The notes beneath the pieces were generated by a model. That model ran no database searches and had not been told where the DNA came from. It saw nothing but the letters and a program-made list of their open reading frames with translations. From Marilutibacter maris (GTDB lineage: Bacteria > Pseudomonadota > Gammaproteobacteria > Xanthomonadales > Xanthomonadaceae), in contig NZ_VICD02000163.1 of the NCBI RefSeq assembly GCF_006546735.2, positions 1 through 33,265 of the forward strand: DNA of 33,265 nt, given 5' to 3'. A program made the translations under genes and the position numbers. Positions 1-7,900 of the stretch are shown piece by piece. Positions within the stretch are counted from its first letter, which is position 1. Each line of letters opens with the position of its first letter.

Positions 1-297
1 AAGAAGGCCGCCAAGAAGACCGTGCGCAAGGCCGCCGCCAAGAAGACCGCGAAGAAGGCGGCCAAGAAGACGGTGAAGAAGGCCGCCAAGAAGACGGCCC
101 GCAAGGCCGCCACCAAGAAGACCGCGAAGAAGGCGGCCAAGAAGACGGTGAAGAAGGCCGCCAAGAAGACGGTCAAGAAGGCCGCCAAGAAGGCCACCAA
201 GAAGAGCGCCAAGAAGCCGGCACGCAAGACCGCCAAGCGCGCCGCCAAGAAGGCGGCACCGGCCGCCATGCCGGCCACCCCGGCGCCGATGATCTAA
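1..297 (+). CDS. Histone H1-like Lys/Ala-rich DNA-binding protein, 5' partial
   Basis: The frame is open from base 1, so the gene begins upstream of the window; the first in-frame GTG at 22 need not be the start. The visible 98 residues are almost entirely Lys, Ala, Thr and Val in irregular KKAAKKT/KKTVKKA repeats, with Arg in a few units. The tail is short and non-basic, rich in Ala, Pro and Met, and ends at TAA 295-297. This composition is that of bacterial histone-H1-like and AlgP-type C-terminal domains, which bind DNA by charge. Any folded N-terminal domain is outside the window. A strong hairpin terminator follows 33 bases downstream, so this is the end of its transcript. The repeats are prone to slippage, so length may vary between strains. 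Confidence 0.8.
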   Translation, partial: KKAAKKTVRKAAAKKTAKKAAKKTVKKAAKKTARKAATKKTAKKAAKKTVKKAAKKTVKKAAKKATKKSAKKPARKTAKRAAKKAAPAAMPATPAPMI

Positions 298-330
298 GCA
301 GTCCCGATACCGCAGTACGCTGTCATCCGA

Positions 331-367
331 CTCTCTCCCCGCAGCCCAGGCGGGGAGAGAGTTTTTT
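331..367 (+). terminator. Rho-independent terminator of the histone-like gene
   Basis: A perfect 12-bp stem (331-342 with 350-361), starting CTCTCTCCCC, closes on a 7-nt loop and is followed by six T residues at 362-367. It lies just after the histone-like stop codon. Read on the other strand it has no T tract, so it acts on the plus-strand transcript. Confidence 0.93.
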
Positions 368-468
368 CATTGGAGCGTGCGCAAGGCGTTTGCGGTCACG
401 CGACGACCTTTACGCCATGCCGAGAGGCGTCGTCGCGAACTGGGATGGCGCGCGATCGCGCCAGGGGC

Positions 469-1770
469 TCAGTGCGTTGTCGCCGCGTGAGCGTCGCCCT
501 TGCCCGAGTACGCGGTCTCGTCGATGTCGATGTCGAGCCAGCGGTGCGGTGGCAGCCCCAGCGCGCTGTCGATGATGGTCGGCATCAGTCCCGAGGGCAG
601 GCCGCTTTCCGAGTTCCACATCACCACCACGCCCAGATCGCGCTGCGGCAACAGCGCGATCATGCCGCGGTATCCCTGCACCGCGCCGCCGTGGTAGATC
701 ATCCGCTGCCCGGCATAGTCGTACACGCGCCAGCCCAGCGCATAGCCCGCAGACGACAGGCGTTCCCGGCGCCATGAGCTGCGCATCTCGCCGGGGGTGT
801 CGACCAACGGCTCGTGCAGGGTCGCCAGCAGCGGCGCCGAGATCACGTCCGGCCGGTGTCCGGTCTGGGCGATCAGCCACTGCGCCATGTCGCTGGCGCT
901 GGCGTTGACGCCGGCGGCGGGCGGGAGCTGGTAGTAGGTCGGCTTCGGCGAAACCGAAACCCAGCCGCCACGGGTACGCACGTGCGGACGCGCCCAGCTC
1001 GGACTGCCCTCGATGCCTTCCAGGCCGAGGCTGGCGTCGTTCATGCCCAGCGGCTTGAACAGGCGTCGCTGTACCTCCTGGCTGTAGAACTTGCCGGTCG
1101 CGGCGAACACGACATCGCCGATCAGGCTGAAGGCGACGTTCTGGTATGCGTAGCAGGTGCCGGGCTCGCACTTGAGCGGGGCATCGGACAGCCGTCGCGC
1201 CAGGGTCCGGTAGTCGACGTAGCGTTCCAGGTCGCGGTCGTAGGTGTTGTACGGCAGGCCGAGACGATGGCTGAGCAGATCGGCCACGGTCACCTGCCCG
1301 GTCGCGTTGGCGTCCTTGAGCTGGAAGTCGGGCAGGTACTGGTTGACCTTGCTGTCCCAGCGCAGGGTGCCGTCGTTGATCAGCAGCCCGGCCATCGTCG
1401 AGGCGAAACCCTTCGACAGCGATGCCAGCCTGAACACGGTGTGGCCGTCGACCGGCGCCGCGTTCTGCATGTCGGTGACGCCGTAGCCGCGCGCGCTGAG
1501 CACCCTGCCGTCGTGGACGATCGCCACCGCAAGGGCGGGCACGCGGTTGTCGGCGGCCAGGTGCTGGGCCATCGCCTCGAAGCGGGCGACATCGAAGCCG
1601 GGTGGAAGCGGCGTGGCGGTGGTCGTCGAGACGGTGTTGCCGGCGGCGGGTCGGCCCGGATCCAGGGGCGGGGGTGTCTGGGCGGTGGAGCCGAGGGCGA
1701 GGGGCAGCAGGACGGCCAGTGCCGCCAAACGCCCGGGAGTGCGGGACCGGATGGTCGCCTTGTCTTTCAT
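469..1770 (-). CDS. Exported serine hydrolase, beta-lactamase class C / PBP-like family
   Basis: A 433-aa protein from the ATG at 1768-1770. I chose this start because it places a basic N-terminus directly before a hydrophobic signal segment (residues about 14-29, ending GSTAQ); a start at 1836 would bury that segment behind 22 polar residues. Class C beta-lactamase-type motifs are all present: S117-L-S-K120 (SxxK nucleophile and base), Y209-Q-N211 (YxN) and a C-terminal HGG in place of KTG. C201 and C206 flank the YxN region and could form a disulfide. Family members are periplasmic esterases, D-aminopeptidases, DD-peptidase-like enzymes or true beta-lactamases, and the sequence does not separate these. 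It diverges from lemA. No clear Shine-Dalgarno sequence is visible at this start. Confidence 0.85.
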   Translation of the reverse strand: MKDKATIRSRTPGRLAALAVLLPLALGSTAQTPPPLDPGRPAAGNTVSTTTATPLPPGFDVARFEAMAQHLAADNRVPALAVAIVHDGRVLSARGYGVTDMQNAAPVDGHTVFRLASLSKGFASTMAGLLINDGTLRWDSKVNQYLPDFQLKDANATGQVTVADLLSHRLGLPYNTYDRDLERYVDYRTLARRLSDAPLKCEPGTCYAYQNVAFSLIGDVVFAATGKFYSQEVQRRLFKPLGMNDASLGLEGIEGSPSWARPHVRTRGGWVSVSPKPTYYQLPPAAGVNASASDMAQWLIAQTGHRPDVISAPLLATLHEPLVDTPGEMRSSWRRERLSSAGYALGWRVYDYAGQRMIYHGGAVQGYRGMIALLPQRDLGVVVMWNSESGLPSGLMPTIIDSALGLPPHRWLDIDIDETAYSGKGDAHAATTH

Positions 1771-1857
1771 CGTGCGCAGCGCCTGCGTATGCTGGGTCGC
1801 ATTCGATTCTAGCGCCGACCCCATGCGGGGGTTCAAGCACCAAGGGGAGACACGATC

Positions 1858-2451
1858 ATGCTGGGTTTATTGATAGTGCTGGGCCTGGTGGTCCTGTTCG
1901 CGCTGTGGGCGGTGGGCATCTACAACGGGCTGGTGATGGCCCGCAACGCCTACAAGAACGCGTTCGCCCAGATCGATGTCCAGTTGCAGCGCCGCTTCGA
2001 CCTGATTCCGAACCTGGTGGAGACCGCCAAGGCCTACCTGGCCCATGAGCGCGGAACCCTGGAAGCGGTGACCGCGGCCCGCAACGCCGCGCAATCGGGC
2101 CTGGCCGCGGCCAAGGCGGCACCGGGCGATCCGGCCGCGATGGCCGAGCTGGCGCGTACCCAGGGCGCGCTCGACGGCGCGCTCAGCCGGCTGCTGGTCA
2201 CCGTGGAAGCCTATCCCGAGCTCAAGGCCAGCCAGAACATGATGCAGCTGACCGAGGAGCTGACCAGCACCGAGAACAAGGTCGCGTTCGCGCGTCAGGC
2301 CTACAACGACAGCGTGATGGCCTACAACAACAAGCGCGAGGTGTTCCCGTCGAGCGTGGTCGCGGGGATGTTCAATTTCGCTCCGGCCGCGTTGCTCGAC
2401 ATCCCGGCGGACCGCGCGGAGGTGCGCGAGGCGCCGAAGGTGCAGTTCTGA
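1858..2451 (+). CDS. lemA: LemA family membrane protein
   Basis: A 197-aa protein with one N-terminal transmembrane helix (residues 2-21) ending in YNGLV, followed by the long helical LemA domain. That domain holds the family's conserved segment around residues 40-60 (Q-RRFDLIPNLVE) and 'SxExKVAFARQAYNDSVMAYN' near 140-160. The start is set by AAGGGGAG at 1842-1849, 8 nt before the ATG. The helical domain is expected on the periplasmic side or at the membrane surface; the biochemical role of LemA proteins is not settled. The M48 metallopeptidase gene follows, an arrangement common for LemA and HtpX-like or TPM-type partners, so the two probably form an operon. Confidence 0.93.
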   Translation: MLGLLIVLGLVVLFALWAVGIYNGLVMARNAYKNAFAQIDVQLQRRFDLIPNLVETAKAYLAHERGTLEAVTAARNAAQSGLAAAKAAPGDPAAMAELARTQGALDGALSRLLVTVEAYPELKASQNMMQLTEELTSTENKVAFARQAYNDSVMAYNNKREVFPSSVVAGMFNFAPAALLDIPADRAEVREAPKVQF

Positions 2452-2474
2452 TCGCAGGACCGAGCGCACGAAGC

Positions 2475-2501
2475 GCGCGGCCGGGGGCGGAACGGCCGCG
2501 C
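2475..2501. other. GC-rich hairpin between lemA and the M48 gene
   Basis: Perfect 9-bp arms, GCGCGGCCG (2475-2483) and CGGCCGCGC (2493-2501), enclose a 9-nt G-rich loop. No T tract follows, so it is not a classical terminator. It may lower expression of the downstream gene or protect the lemA mRNA. The rest of 2452-2550 is GC-rich with no other evident signal. Confidence 0.5.
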
Positions 2502-2550
2502 CCCGGGCCGAAGCCCCCGCTCCCGGTTCTCGGCCCGGCGGCCTTCACCC

Positions 2551-2606
2551 ATGAATTTCTTCGAGTGAACTTCTTCGAGTGAATTTCTTCGAGTGAATTT
2601 CTTTGA
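2551..2606 (+). repeat. Four 14-bp tandem repeats over the M48 protease start
   Basis: Four head-to-tail copies of (A/G)TGAATTTCTTCGA begin at 2551, 2565, 2579 and 2593. The second copy has C for T at one position; the fourth has TTTGA for TTCGA and runs into the protease gene. Copies 1-3 each encode M-N-F-F-E-stop. Each TGA overlaps the next GTG as GTGA, so the chain ends on the protease GTG at 2593. The unit is the start of the gene itself (MNFFE), so this looks like a local duplication of a start region. No good Shine-Dalgarno sequence precedes any copy. Confidence 0.9.
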
Positions 2607-4479
2607 ACACCAGGCGGCGGCGCGCCGCCATTCGTTCCGCCTGATCGTGCTGTTCGGCCTGGCCGTGCTCGGCATCGTGCTCGCCGTCGACCTGGCGGTC
2701 GCCGTGGTCGCCGGCCCGGACCCGGGGCCGATCCTGCTCGCGTCGGTGGCGACCCTGGCGGTGATCGGCCTCGGTTCGCTGTTCCGGATCGCCAGCCTCG
2801 GCGGCGGTGGCGAGCCGGTCGCGCAGCAATTGGGTGGCGTGCCGGTGCCGGAAGATACCCAGGATCTGAACCTGCGGCGCCTGCGCAACGTGGTCGAGGA
2901 GATCGCGATCGCGTCCGGCGTGCCGGTGCCGAAGATCTACGTGCTCGAGCACGAAGCGGCGATCAACGCGTTCGCGGCCGGCTACACCACGTCCGACGCG
3001 GTGATCGCGGTGACCCGAGGCGCCCTGGAGCGGCTCAATCGCGACGAACTCCAGGGCGTGATCGCGCATGAGTTCAGCCACATCCTCAACGGCGACATGC
3101 GTCTGAACATCCGCCTGATCGGCGTGCTGTTCGGGATCATGATGATCTCGTTGATCGGTCGCAAGGTGCTCACCCACGGACACTATGCCGGACGCCGCGG
3201 TGCCGTGGCGGTGATCGCTGCGGCGCTGGTGGCGATGGCGATCGGTGGCATCGGCCTGTTCTTCGGCAGGATGATCAAGGCCGGGGTCAGTCGCAGCCGC
3301 GAGCGTCTGGCCGACGCCTCGGCCGTCCAGTTCACCCGCCAGACCACGGGCCTGGCCGGCGCGCTGAAGAAGATCGGCGGCCTGCACGACGGTTCGCGGC
3401 TGGCCGCGCGCGGCGAGGCGGAGGAGGTCAGCCACATGCTGTTCGGCGACGGCGTCGGCCTGAGCGGCTGGTTCGCGACCCACCCGTCGCTGGTCGAGCG
3501 GATCCAGGCGCTGGAACCGGACTTTCGTCCGGAACAGCTGGAAGCCTTGTCGCAGCGCTGGGTGGCGGCGCCGCCCAACGGGCTGGAGGAGGACGTGCAG
3601 ATGGGCCTGGCGCCGGCGGGACCGCCGCCGCTGCCGGGGGCCGGCGGCGAGCAGCGGATCGCGCCGCGGGAGGTGGTCGATCAGGTCGCTCATCCGGGTG
3701 CCGACGACTATCTGCGTGCCGATGCGATCGTCGCGGCGATGCCGGAGGCCTTGCGCGAGATCGCGCGCCAGCGCGACCGGGTGGTCCCGCTGCTGCTGGG
3801 CCTGTTGATGGACACCCGCCCGGAGATCGCCGGAAAGCAGGTCGAGGAGATCTCGACGCGGCTCGGCCGGGTGATCGCCGAGCAGGCCCGTCACCTTCGC
3901 CAGACCGTGCTGCACGACCTGCATCCGATGCTGAGACTGCCGTTGGCGGCGATGGCGTTCCCGGTACTGCGGCTGCGCCCGCGGCCCGAGCTGGATGGGT
4001 TCCTGGATGCGGCCAATGCGATGGTCTATGCCGACGGCCAGGTCAGCCTGTTCGAGTACTGCCTGGCGCGCCTGCTCGCGGTGCAGGTGCGCGAGTCGCT
4101 GGACCCATCGCGCTATCTGCGGATGGGGCGGCGCAAGGCGACCGGCGTGCGCCACGAGTTCGCGACCCTGCTCGCGGTGGTCGCGCAGGCCGGCCACGCC
4201 GACGAGGCGGCCGCGAAACGCGCCTACCTCGCCGGGCTGAACCGGGTGCTGCCGCGCGATCACCTGCCGTATGCGCCGCCGGCTTCCGGCGTGGTCGCGC
4301 TGGACGAGGTATGGGAGCCGCTCGATGCCCTGGACCCGTTGGCCAAGCAGGTGCTGATCGAGGCGATCACCGACGCGATCGGCCACGATGGCCGGGTCAG
4401 CGTCGCCGAGGCGGAGCTGCTGCGGACCATCTGCGGCGTGTTGCACTGTCCGCTGCCGCCGATGCTCGGCCAGCATTGA
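2593..4479 (+). CDS. Membrane M48 (HtpX-like) metallopeptidase with TerB-like C-terminal region
   Basis: A 628-aa protein from GTG 2593. Two hydrophobic segments lie at about residues 16-40 and 46-63. The M48 domain follows: zinc motif H159-E-F-S-H163, two more hydrophobic segments (about 175-190 and 205-225), and the third ligand E237 in SRERLADASAV. Residues about 330-628 are an extra region not found in plain HtpX. It holds two DG-x-V-S-x-x-E elements (D481-E488 and D599-E606), the pattern of acidic TerB-like helical repeats. Expected role: inner-membrane protein quality control, acting with LemA encoded upstream. The start is odd because it sits in a tandem repeat without a clear ribosome-binding site, so translation may depend on re-initiation from the mini-ORFs. 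The M48 assignment is firm; the TerB-like call is by motif only. Confidence 0.9.
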   Translation: MNFFEHQAAARRHSFRLIVLFGLAVLGIVLAVDLAVAVVAGPDPGPILLASVATLAVIGLGSLFRIASLGGGGEPVAQQLGGVPVPEDTQDLNLRRLRNVVEEIAIASGVPVPKIYVLEHEAAINAFAAGYTTSDAVIAVTRGALERLNRDELQGVIAHEFSHILNGDMRLNIRLIGVLFGIMMISLIGRKVLTHGHYAGRRGAVAVIAAALVAMAIGGIGLFFGRMIKAGVSRSRERLADASAVQFTRQTTGLAGALKKIGGLHDGSRLAARGEAEEVSHMLFGDGVGLSGWFATHPSLVERIQALEPDFRPEQLEALSQRWVAAPPNGLEEDVQMGLAPAGPPPLPGAGGEQRIAPREVVDQVAHPGADDYLRADAIVAAMPEALREIARQRDRVVPLLLGLLMDTRPEIAGKQVEEISTRLGRVIAEQARHLRQTVLHDLHPMLRLPLAAMAFPVLRLRPRPELDGFLDAANAMVYADGQVSLFEYCLARLLAVQVRESLDPSRYLRMGRRKATGVRHEFATLLAVVAQAGHADEAAAKRAYLAGLNRVLPRDHLPYAPPASGVVALDEVWEPLDALDPLAKQVLIEAITDAIGHDGRVSVAEAELLRTICGVLHCPLPPMLGQH

Positions 4480-4511
4480 AGCCAGGGGCGCCGCACTTCC
4501 CATAGGGACGG

Positions 4512-4554
4512 GGCCTTCCGGCGAAGGCCTTGTCGCGGCTCACGCCGCTCCTAC
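4512..4554 (-). repeat. GTAG-type REP hairpin element
   Basis: On the minus strand this reads GTAGGAGCGGCGTGAGCCGC then GA (4554 to 4533): a GTAG head followed by a GCGGC/GCCGC hairpin. A second perfect hairpin, GGCCTTC-CGGC-GAAGGCC, follows at 4512-4529. GTAG-headed hairpins are the REP/SMAG type known in Xanthomonadaceae. It fills the convergent gap between the M48 and GMC genes. The same core recurs at 25799. Confidence 0.8.
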
Positions 4555-4584
4555 GCCAGGGAACGAATCGCGCGGCAGGGGTGC

Positions 4585-4613
4585 GGGAACATCCCGGCCT
4601 ACACCGCTCCCAC
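4585..4613 (-). repeat. Second REP-like element overlapping the GMC stop codon
   Basis: On the minus strand this begins GTGGGAGCGGTGTAGGCCGG (4613 down). It has the same layout as the neighbouring REP but is diverged, and is followed by a small CGGGA/TCCCG hairpin. It lies tandem to the 4512-4554 copy in the same orientation. The last four codons and TAG stop of the GMC gene are read from it. Confidence 0.6.
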
Positions 4614-6254
4614 GGCGTCGACGCGCGGATCACGGACTTCGTTGCGTTTGCGTCCGGCGATCAGGTCGGCGGCGCGCTCGGCGATCATGATCGTCGGCGC
4701 GTTGGTGTTGCCGCCGGGCAGGCGCGGCATCACCGAAGCGTCGATCACCCGCAGGCCGTCGACGCCGCGCACGCGCAGATCCGGGTCGACCACCGCGTCG
4801 GCGTCGCGGCCCATCCGGCAGGTGCCGATCGGGTGATAGATGCTCTCGGCCTTGGCACGGACGAAGGCCGCAAGGCCGGCGTCGTCGAGGTCGTCGCGGT
4901 CCGGGAAGATCGGGGCGCCGCGGTAGCGGTCGAACGAGGGCTGGGCGAGCACGTCGCGCGACAGTCGCGCGCATTCGACCATCATCCGCATGTCGAAGCC
5001 GTCGGCGTCGCCGAGATAGTTCGCCTCGATTCGCACCTTGTCGGCGGCACGGTCGCTGACCAGGCTCAGGCGTCCGCGGCTGCGCGGGCGCAGGAAGCAG
5101 GCGTGCACGGTGAAACCGTCGCCGGGCAGGCGGTTGCGGCCGTGATCGTCGAGCAGGGCGGGGACGAAGTGAAGCTGGACATCGGCGCGCGCATCCGGCG
5201 CCAGCGGCGAACGGACGAAGGCGCCGGCCTCGGCGACATTGCTGCTGCCGACGCCGCTGTGGCCACGCAGGTAGTAGTCGAAGGCGATGCGCAGGTCGCT
5301 GACGCGATCGTAGGTGATCGGCTGCGTGCACTGTCGCAGGGTGCAGATGTCGAGGTGGTCCTGCAGATTCTCGCCGACCTGCGCTGCGTCGACGAGCACC
5401 TCGATGCCATGCCGGCGCAGCTGCGCGGCCGGACCGATGCCCGACAGCATCAGCGTCTGCGGCGAGTTCAGCGCGCCGCCGCACAGCAGCACCTCGCCCG
5501 AGCAGGGTTGGTGGAAGGCGCGGCCGCCGACGTTGTAGGTCACTCCGTTGGCGCGCGGCGTGCCGCCGCGGCCGGGCTCGAAGGTGATCCGGGACACCAT
5601 CGCGCCGGTCACGATCTCCAGGTTGTCGCGCGGCCTCGCCGGATCCAGATAGGCGACCGCGCTGGAGCAGCGGGCGCCTTGCTTCTGGGTGACCTGGTAG
5701 AGGCCGAAGCCTTCCTGGGTCGGGCCGCTGAAGTCGTCGTTGCGCGGGTAGCCGGCCTGCGTTCCGGCCTCGATGAAGGCATGCGAGAGCGGATTGCTGT
5801 GGCGCAGCTCGGACACGTGCAGCGGGCCGGCGTCGCCGTGCAGGGCGTCGCCGCCGCGCTGGTTGTGTTCGGCGCGGCGGAAGTAGGGCAGCACGTTGTC
5901 CCAGTGCCAGCCGTCGGCGCCGAGCGCCGCCCACTCGTCGTAGTCGCCGGGGACGCCGCGGGTGTAGCACATCGCATTGATCGAGCTGGAACCGCCCAGG
6001 ACCTTGCCGCGTGGCCACCACAGCGTGCGACCGTCGAGCTGCGGTTCCGGCGCGGTGTAGTAATCCCAGTTCAGGCGCTTGATCCCGACCAGCTTGGCGA
6101 TGCCGGCCGGCATGTGGATGAAGGGATGGCGGTCGCGCGGTCCGGCTTCCAGCAGCAGCACGCGCACGTCCGGGTCCTCCGACAACCGGTTGGCGAGTAC
6201 GCAGCCGGCCGAACCGGCACCGATGATGATGTAGTCGTACACAGGCGGACCCAC
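4599..6254 (-). CDS. GMC family FAD-dependent oxidoreductase (choline/alcohol dehydrogenase-like)
   Basis: A 551-aa flavoprotein from GTG 6254. GAAGGG lies 7 nt upstream and supports this start over the GTG four codons later. Motifs in order: dinucleotide fold G12-A-G14-S-A-G17 with E36 at the end of the second strand; GMC signature 1 around residues 81-104 ([15 protein letters not shown]); signature 2 [17 protein letters not shown]; and the C-terminal active-site segments [10 protein letters not shown] and [11 protein letters not shown], giving the usual His/Asn pair. GMC enzymes oxidise an alcohol and reduce FAD; BetA-like members act on choline, others on aliphatic or polyethylene-glycol alcohols. 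No betaine genes lie nearby, so the substrate stays open. The stop codon comes from a REP-like repeat, so the last residues (about VGAV) are probably not conserved. Confidence 0.92.
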   Translation of the reverse strand: MGPPVYDYIIIGAGSAGCVLANRLSEDPDVRVLLLEAGPRDRHPFIHMPAGIAKLVGIKRLNWDYYTAPEPQLDGRTLWWPRGKVLGGSSSINAMCYTRGVPGDYDEWAALGADGWHWDNVLPYFRRAEHNQRGGDALHGDAGPLHVSELRHSNPLSHAFIEAGTQAGYPRNDDFSGPTQEGFGLYQVTQKQGARCSSAVAYLDPARPRDNLEIVTGAMVSRITFEPGRGGTPRANGVTYNVGGRAFHQPCSGEVLLCGGALNSPQTLMLSGIGPAAQLRRHGIEVLVDAAQVGENLQDHLDICTLRQCTQPITYDRVSDLRIAFDYYLRGHSGVGSSNVAEAGAFVRSPLAPDARADVQLHFVPALLDDHGRNRLPGDGFTVHACFLRPRSRGRLSLVSDRAADKVRIEANYLGDADGFDMRMMVECARLSRDVLAQPSFDRYRGAPIFPDRDDLDDAGLAAFVRAKAESIYHPIGTCRMGRDADAVVDPDLRVRGVDGLRVIDASVMPRLPGGNTNAPTIMIAERAADLIAGRKRNEVRDPRVDAVGAV

Positions 6255-6283
6255 GGAATGACCCTTCGACCGTAAGCAGGCCG

Positions 6284-6340
6284 ATTAGAGCAAATGCTCG
6301 TGGCGGGGCGTATTGGAATGCCGACGACGGTGCGCATTCC
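6284..6340. promoter_or_regulatory. Two dyads in the GMC/transporter divergent region
   Basis: GAGCA-AA-TGCTC (6288-6299) is a perfect 12-bp dyad. It overlaps a minus-strand hexamer TCTAAT (6284-6289, 5 of 6 to the -10 consensus) that could serve the GMC gene. A second inverted repeat, GGAATGC-N12-GCATTCC (6315-6340), lies between it and the transporter. No convincing -35 boxes were found. The operator role is inferred. Confidence 0.35.
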
Positions 6341-6430
6341 GGGGCGGCGGCGTCGATACCGGACACGCGAGGCTGATAGCATCGGCCCGCCGCCCGTGCG
6401 GTCCGCCCCATCCATGTCAGCAGGCACCCG

Positions 6431-7825
6431 ATGACCGAAGCCGTCCCGTCAGGGCATCGCACACGCAATGACGCGGCGAAGGGCTGGCGCCGTTTCCGCG
6501 CGGAGCTGGCGGAGTCGCCGCCGCTGTGGTGGGCGATGCTGTATTTCTTCAGCCTGCTGTGCGGCTACTACGTGCTGCGGCCGATGCGCGATGCGATGGG
6601 CGCTTCCGGCGACGCGATGGCGGTGTTCCCGCCCGCCCTGCTGGCCTGGGCGGCCGGCCATGGCATCGACCTGCAGGACTACACCCTGCAGACCCTGTTC
6701 ACCGGCACCTTCGTGGTCATGGTGCTGCTGCAGCCGATCTACGGCGCCCTGGTGGCGCACTTCCCGCGGCGGGTGTTCCTGCCGGTGGTCTATCTGTTCT
6801 TCATCGCCTGCCTGCTGGGCTTCTACTGGATCTTCCATCACACGGTGCCCGGTCGTGGCGGCCTGTTCTTCATCTGGGTCGCGGTGTTCAACATGTTCGC
6901 GGTCACCGTGTTCTGGAGCTTCATGGCCGATGTGTTCGACAACGACCATGCCAAGCGCTTCTACGGCTACATCGGCGCCGGCGGCACCCTCGGCGCGCTG
7001 GCGGGACCCGCGCTGACCACCGCCCTGGTCGGCCGGCTGGGCGTGGCCAACCTGCTGCTGGTGTCGGCCGGCTTCCTGGCCCTGTGCCTGCTGTGCATCC
7101 TGAGGCTGCGACCGTGGGCGATCCGGCGCGAGCGTATGCATCACGACGCCAGTGGCGAGCGCGCGATGGGCGGATCGATCATCGCCGGCCTGCGCCTGGT
7201 CTGGTCGCGTCCACTGTTGCGCGCACTGGCGCTGCTGCTGTTCTTCGGTGTCGGTGTCGGCACCCTGCTGTACAACGAGCAGGCGGCGATCGTGAAGGCG
7301 TTCTATCCGGATCCGCGCGATGCGACCCGCTACTATTCGCTGATCGACGGCTCGGTGAACGCGCTGACCCTGCTGATCCAGCTGCTGCTGACACGCTGGC
7401 TGTTGCGGCGCTACGGGGTGGCCCCGGCGCTGCTGATTCCGGCCTTTGCGATCCTCGCCGGCTACGCCCTGCTGGCGATGTCGCCGCTGCCGCTGCTGGT
7501 GGCGGTGACCCAGGTCGCGACCCGCGCCGGCGAGTTCTCGCTGGGCAAGCCCGGTCGCGAGACCCTCTATACCCGGGTCGACCGAGAGTCGCGCTACAAG
7601 GCCAAGGCGGTGATCGATACCGTGGTCTATCGGGGTGCCGACCTGACCTTCGTCTGGGTGCACAAGGCGCTGGCCGTGTTCGGCAGCCGGGTGGTGTTCG
7701 TGGCCGGCATCGGCGTGGCCGCCGGCCTGGCGATGGCGGCGTGGCGGGTGGTCCGCGCGCAGCGCGGCCTGCCCGAGGACGGGCTGGCCGACGCCGGAGG
7801 CAGCGGCGACCGCGACGCCGGATGA
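6431..7825 (+). CDS. Polytopic MFS / nucleotide-transporter-like membrane protein
   Basis: A 464-aa integral membrane protein with about 11-12 hydrophobic helices in two halves, split by a basic loop near residues 225-245 (RLRPWAIRRERM). The N-terminal helix motif FFSLLCGYYVLRPMRDAMG and the FWSFMADVFD segment in helix 4-5 resemble the NTT/TlcA-type (ATP/ADP exchanger) branch of MFS-like proteins. Free-living proteobacteria carry such homologues with unknown substrate, so I do not claim nucleotide transport. ATG 6431 follows a weak AGG-containing sequence. The gene ends 75 bp before the epimerase gene on the same strand and may be co-transcribed with it. The C-terminus is charged and Gly/Asp-rich. 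Confidence 0.8.
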   Translation: MTEAVPSGHRTRNDAAKGWRRFRAELAESPPLWWAMLYFFSLLCGYYVLRPMRDAMGASGDAMAVFPPALLAWAAGHGIDLQDYTLQTLFTGTFVVMVLLQPIYGALVAHFPRRVFLPVVYLFFIACLLGFYWIFHHTVPGRGGLFFIWVAVFNMFAVTVFWSFMADVFDNDHAKRFYGYIGAGGTLGALAGPALTTALVGRLGVANLLLVSAGFLALCLLCILRLRPWAIRRERMHHDASGERAMGGSIIAGLRLVWSRPLLRALALLLFFGVGVGTLLYNEQAAIVKAFYPDPRDATRYYSLIDGSVNALTLLIQLLLTRWLLRRYGVAPALLIPAFAILAGYALLAMSPLPLLVAVTQVATRAGEFSLGKPGRETLYTRVDRESRYKAKAVIDTVVYRGADLTFVWVHKALAVFGSRVVFVAGIGVAAGLAMAAWRVVRAQRGLPEDGLADAGGSGDRDAG

Positions 7826-7900
7826 CCAATGGCCGATGGCCGCGCCCGCCCATGCGGTCACAGTCTGGGACGGAAACGGTACATGGCAGGGAGGTGGGCG

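Noticed and set aside
2551-2606. CRISPR-like or classical frame-shifting phase-variable repeat
   Set aside because: The units have no spacers, so it is not CRISPR. Every unit brings its own TGA, so gaining a unit does not simply shift the protease frame.
6431-7825. An ATP/ADP translocase
   Set aside because: Similarity is limited to general NTT-like helices. Free-living relatives have unknown substrates, so only a transporter-like call is supported.
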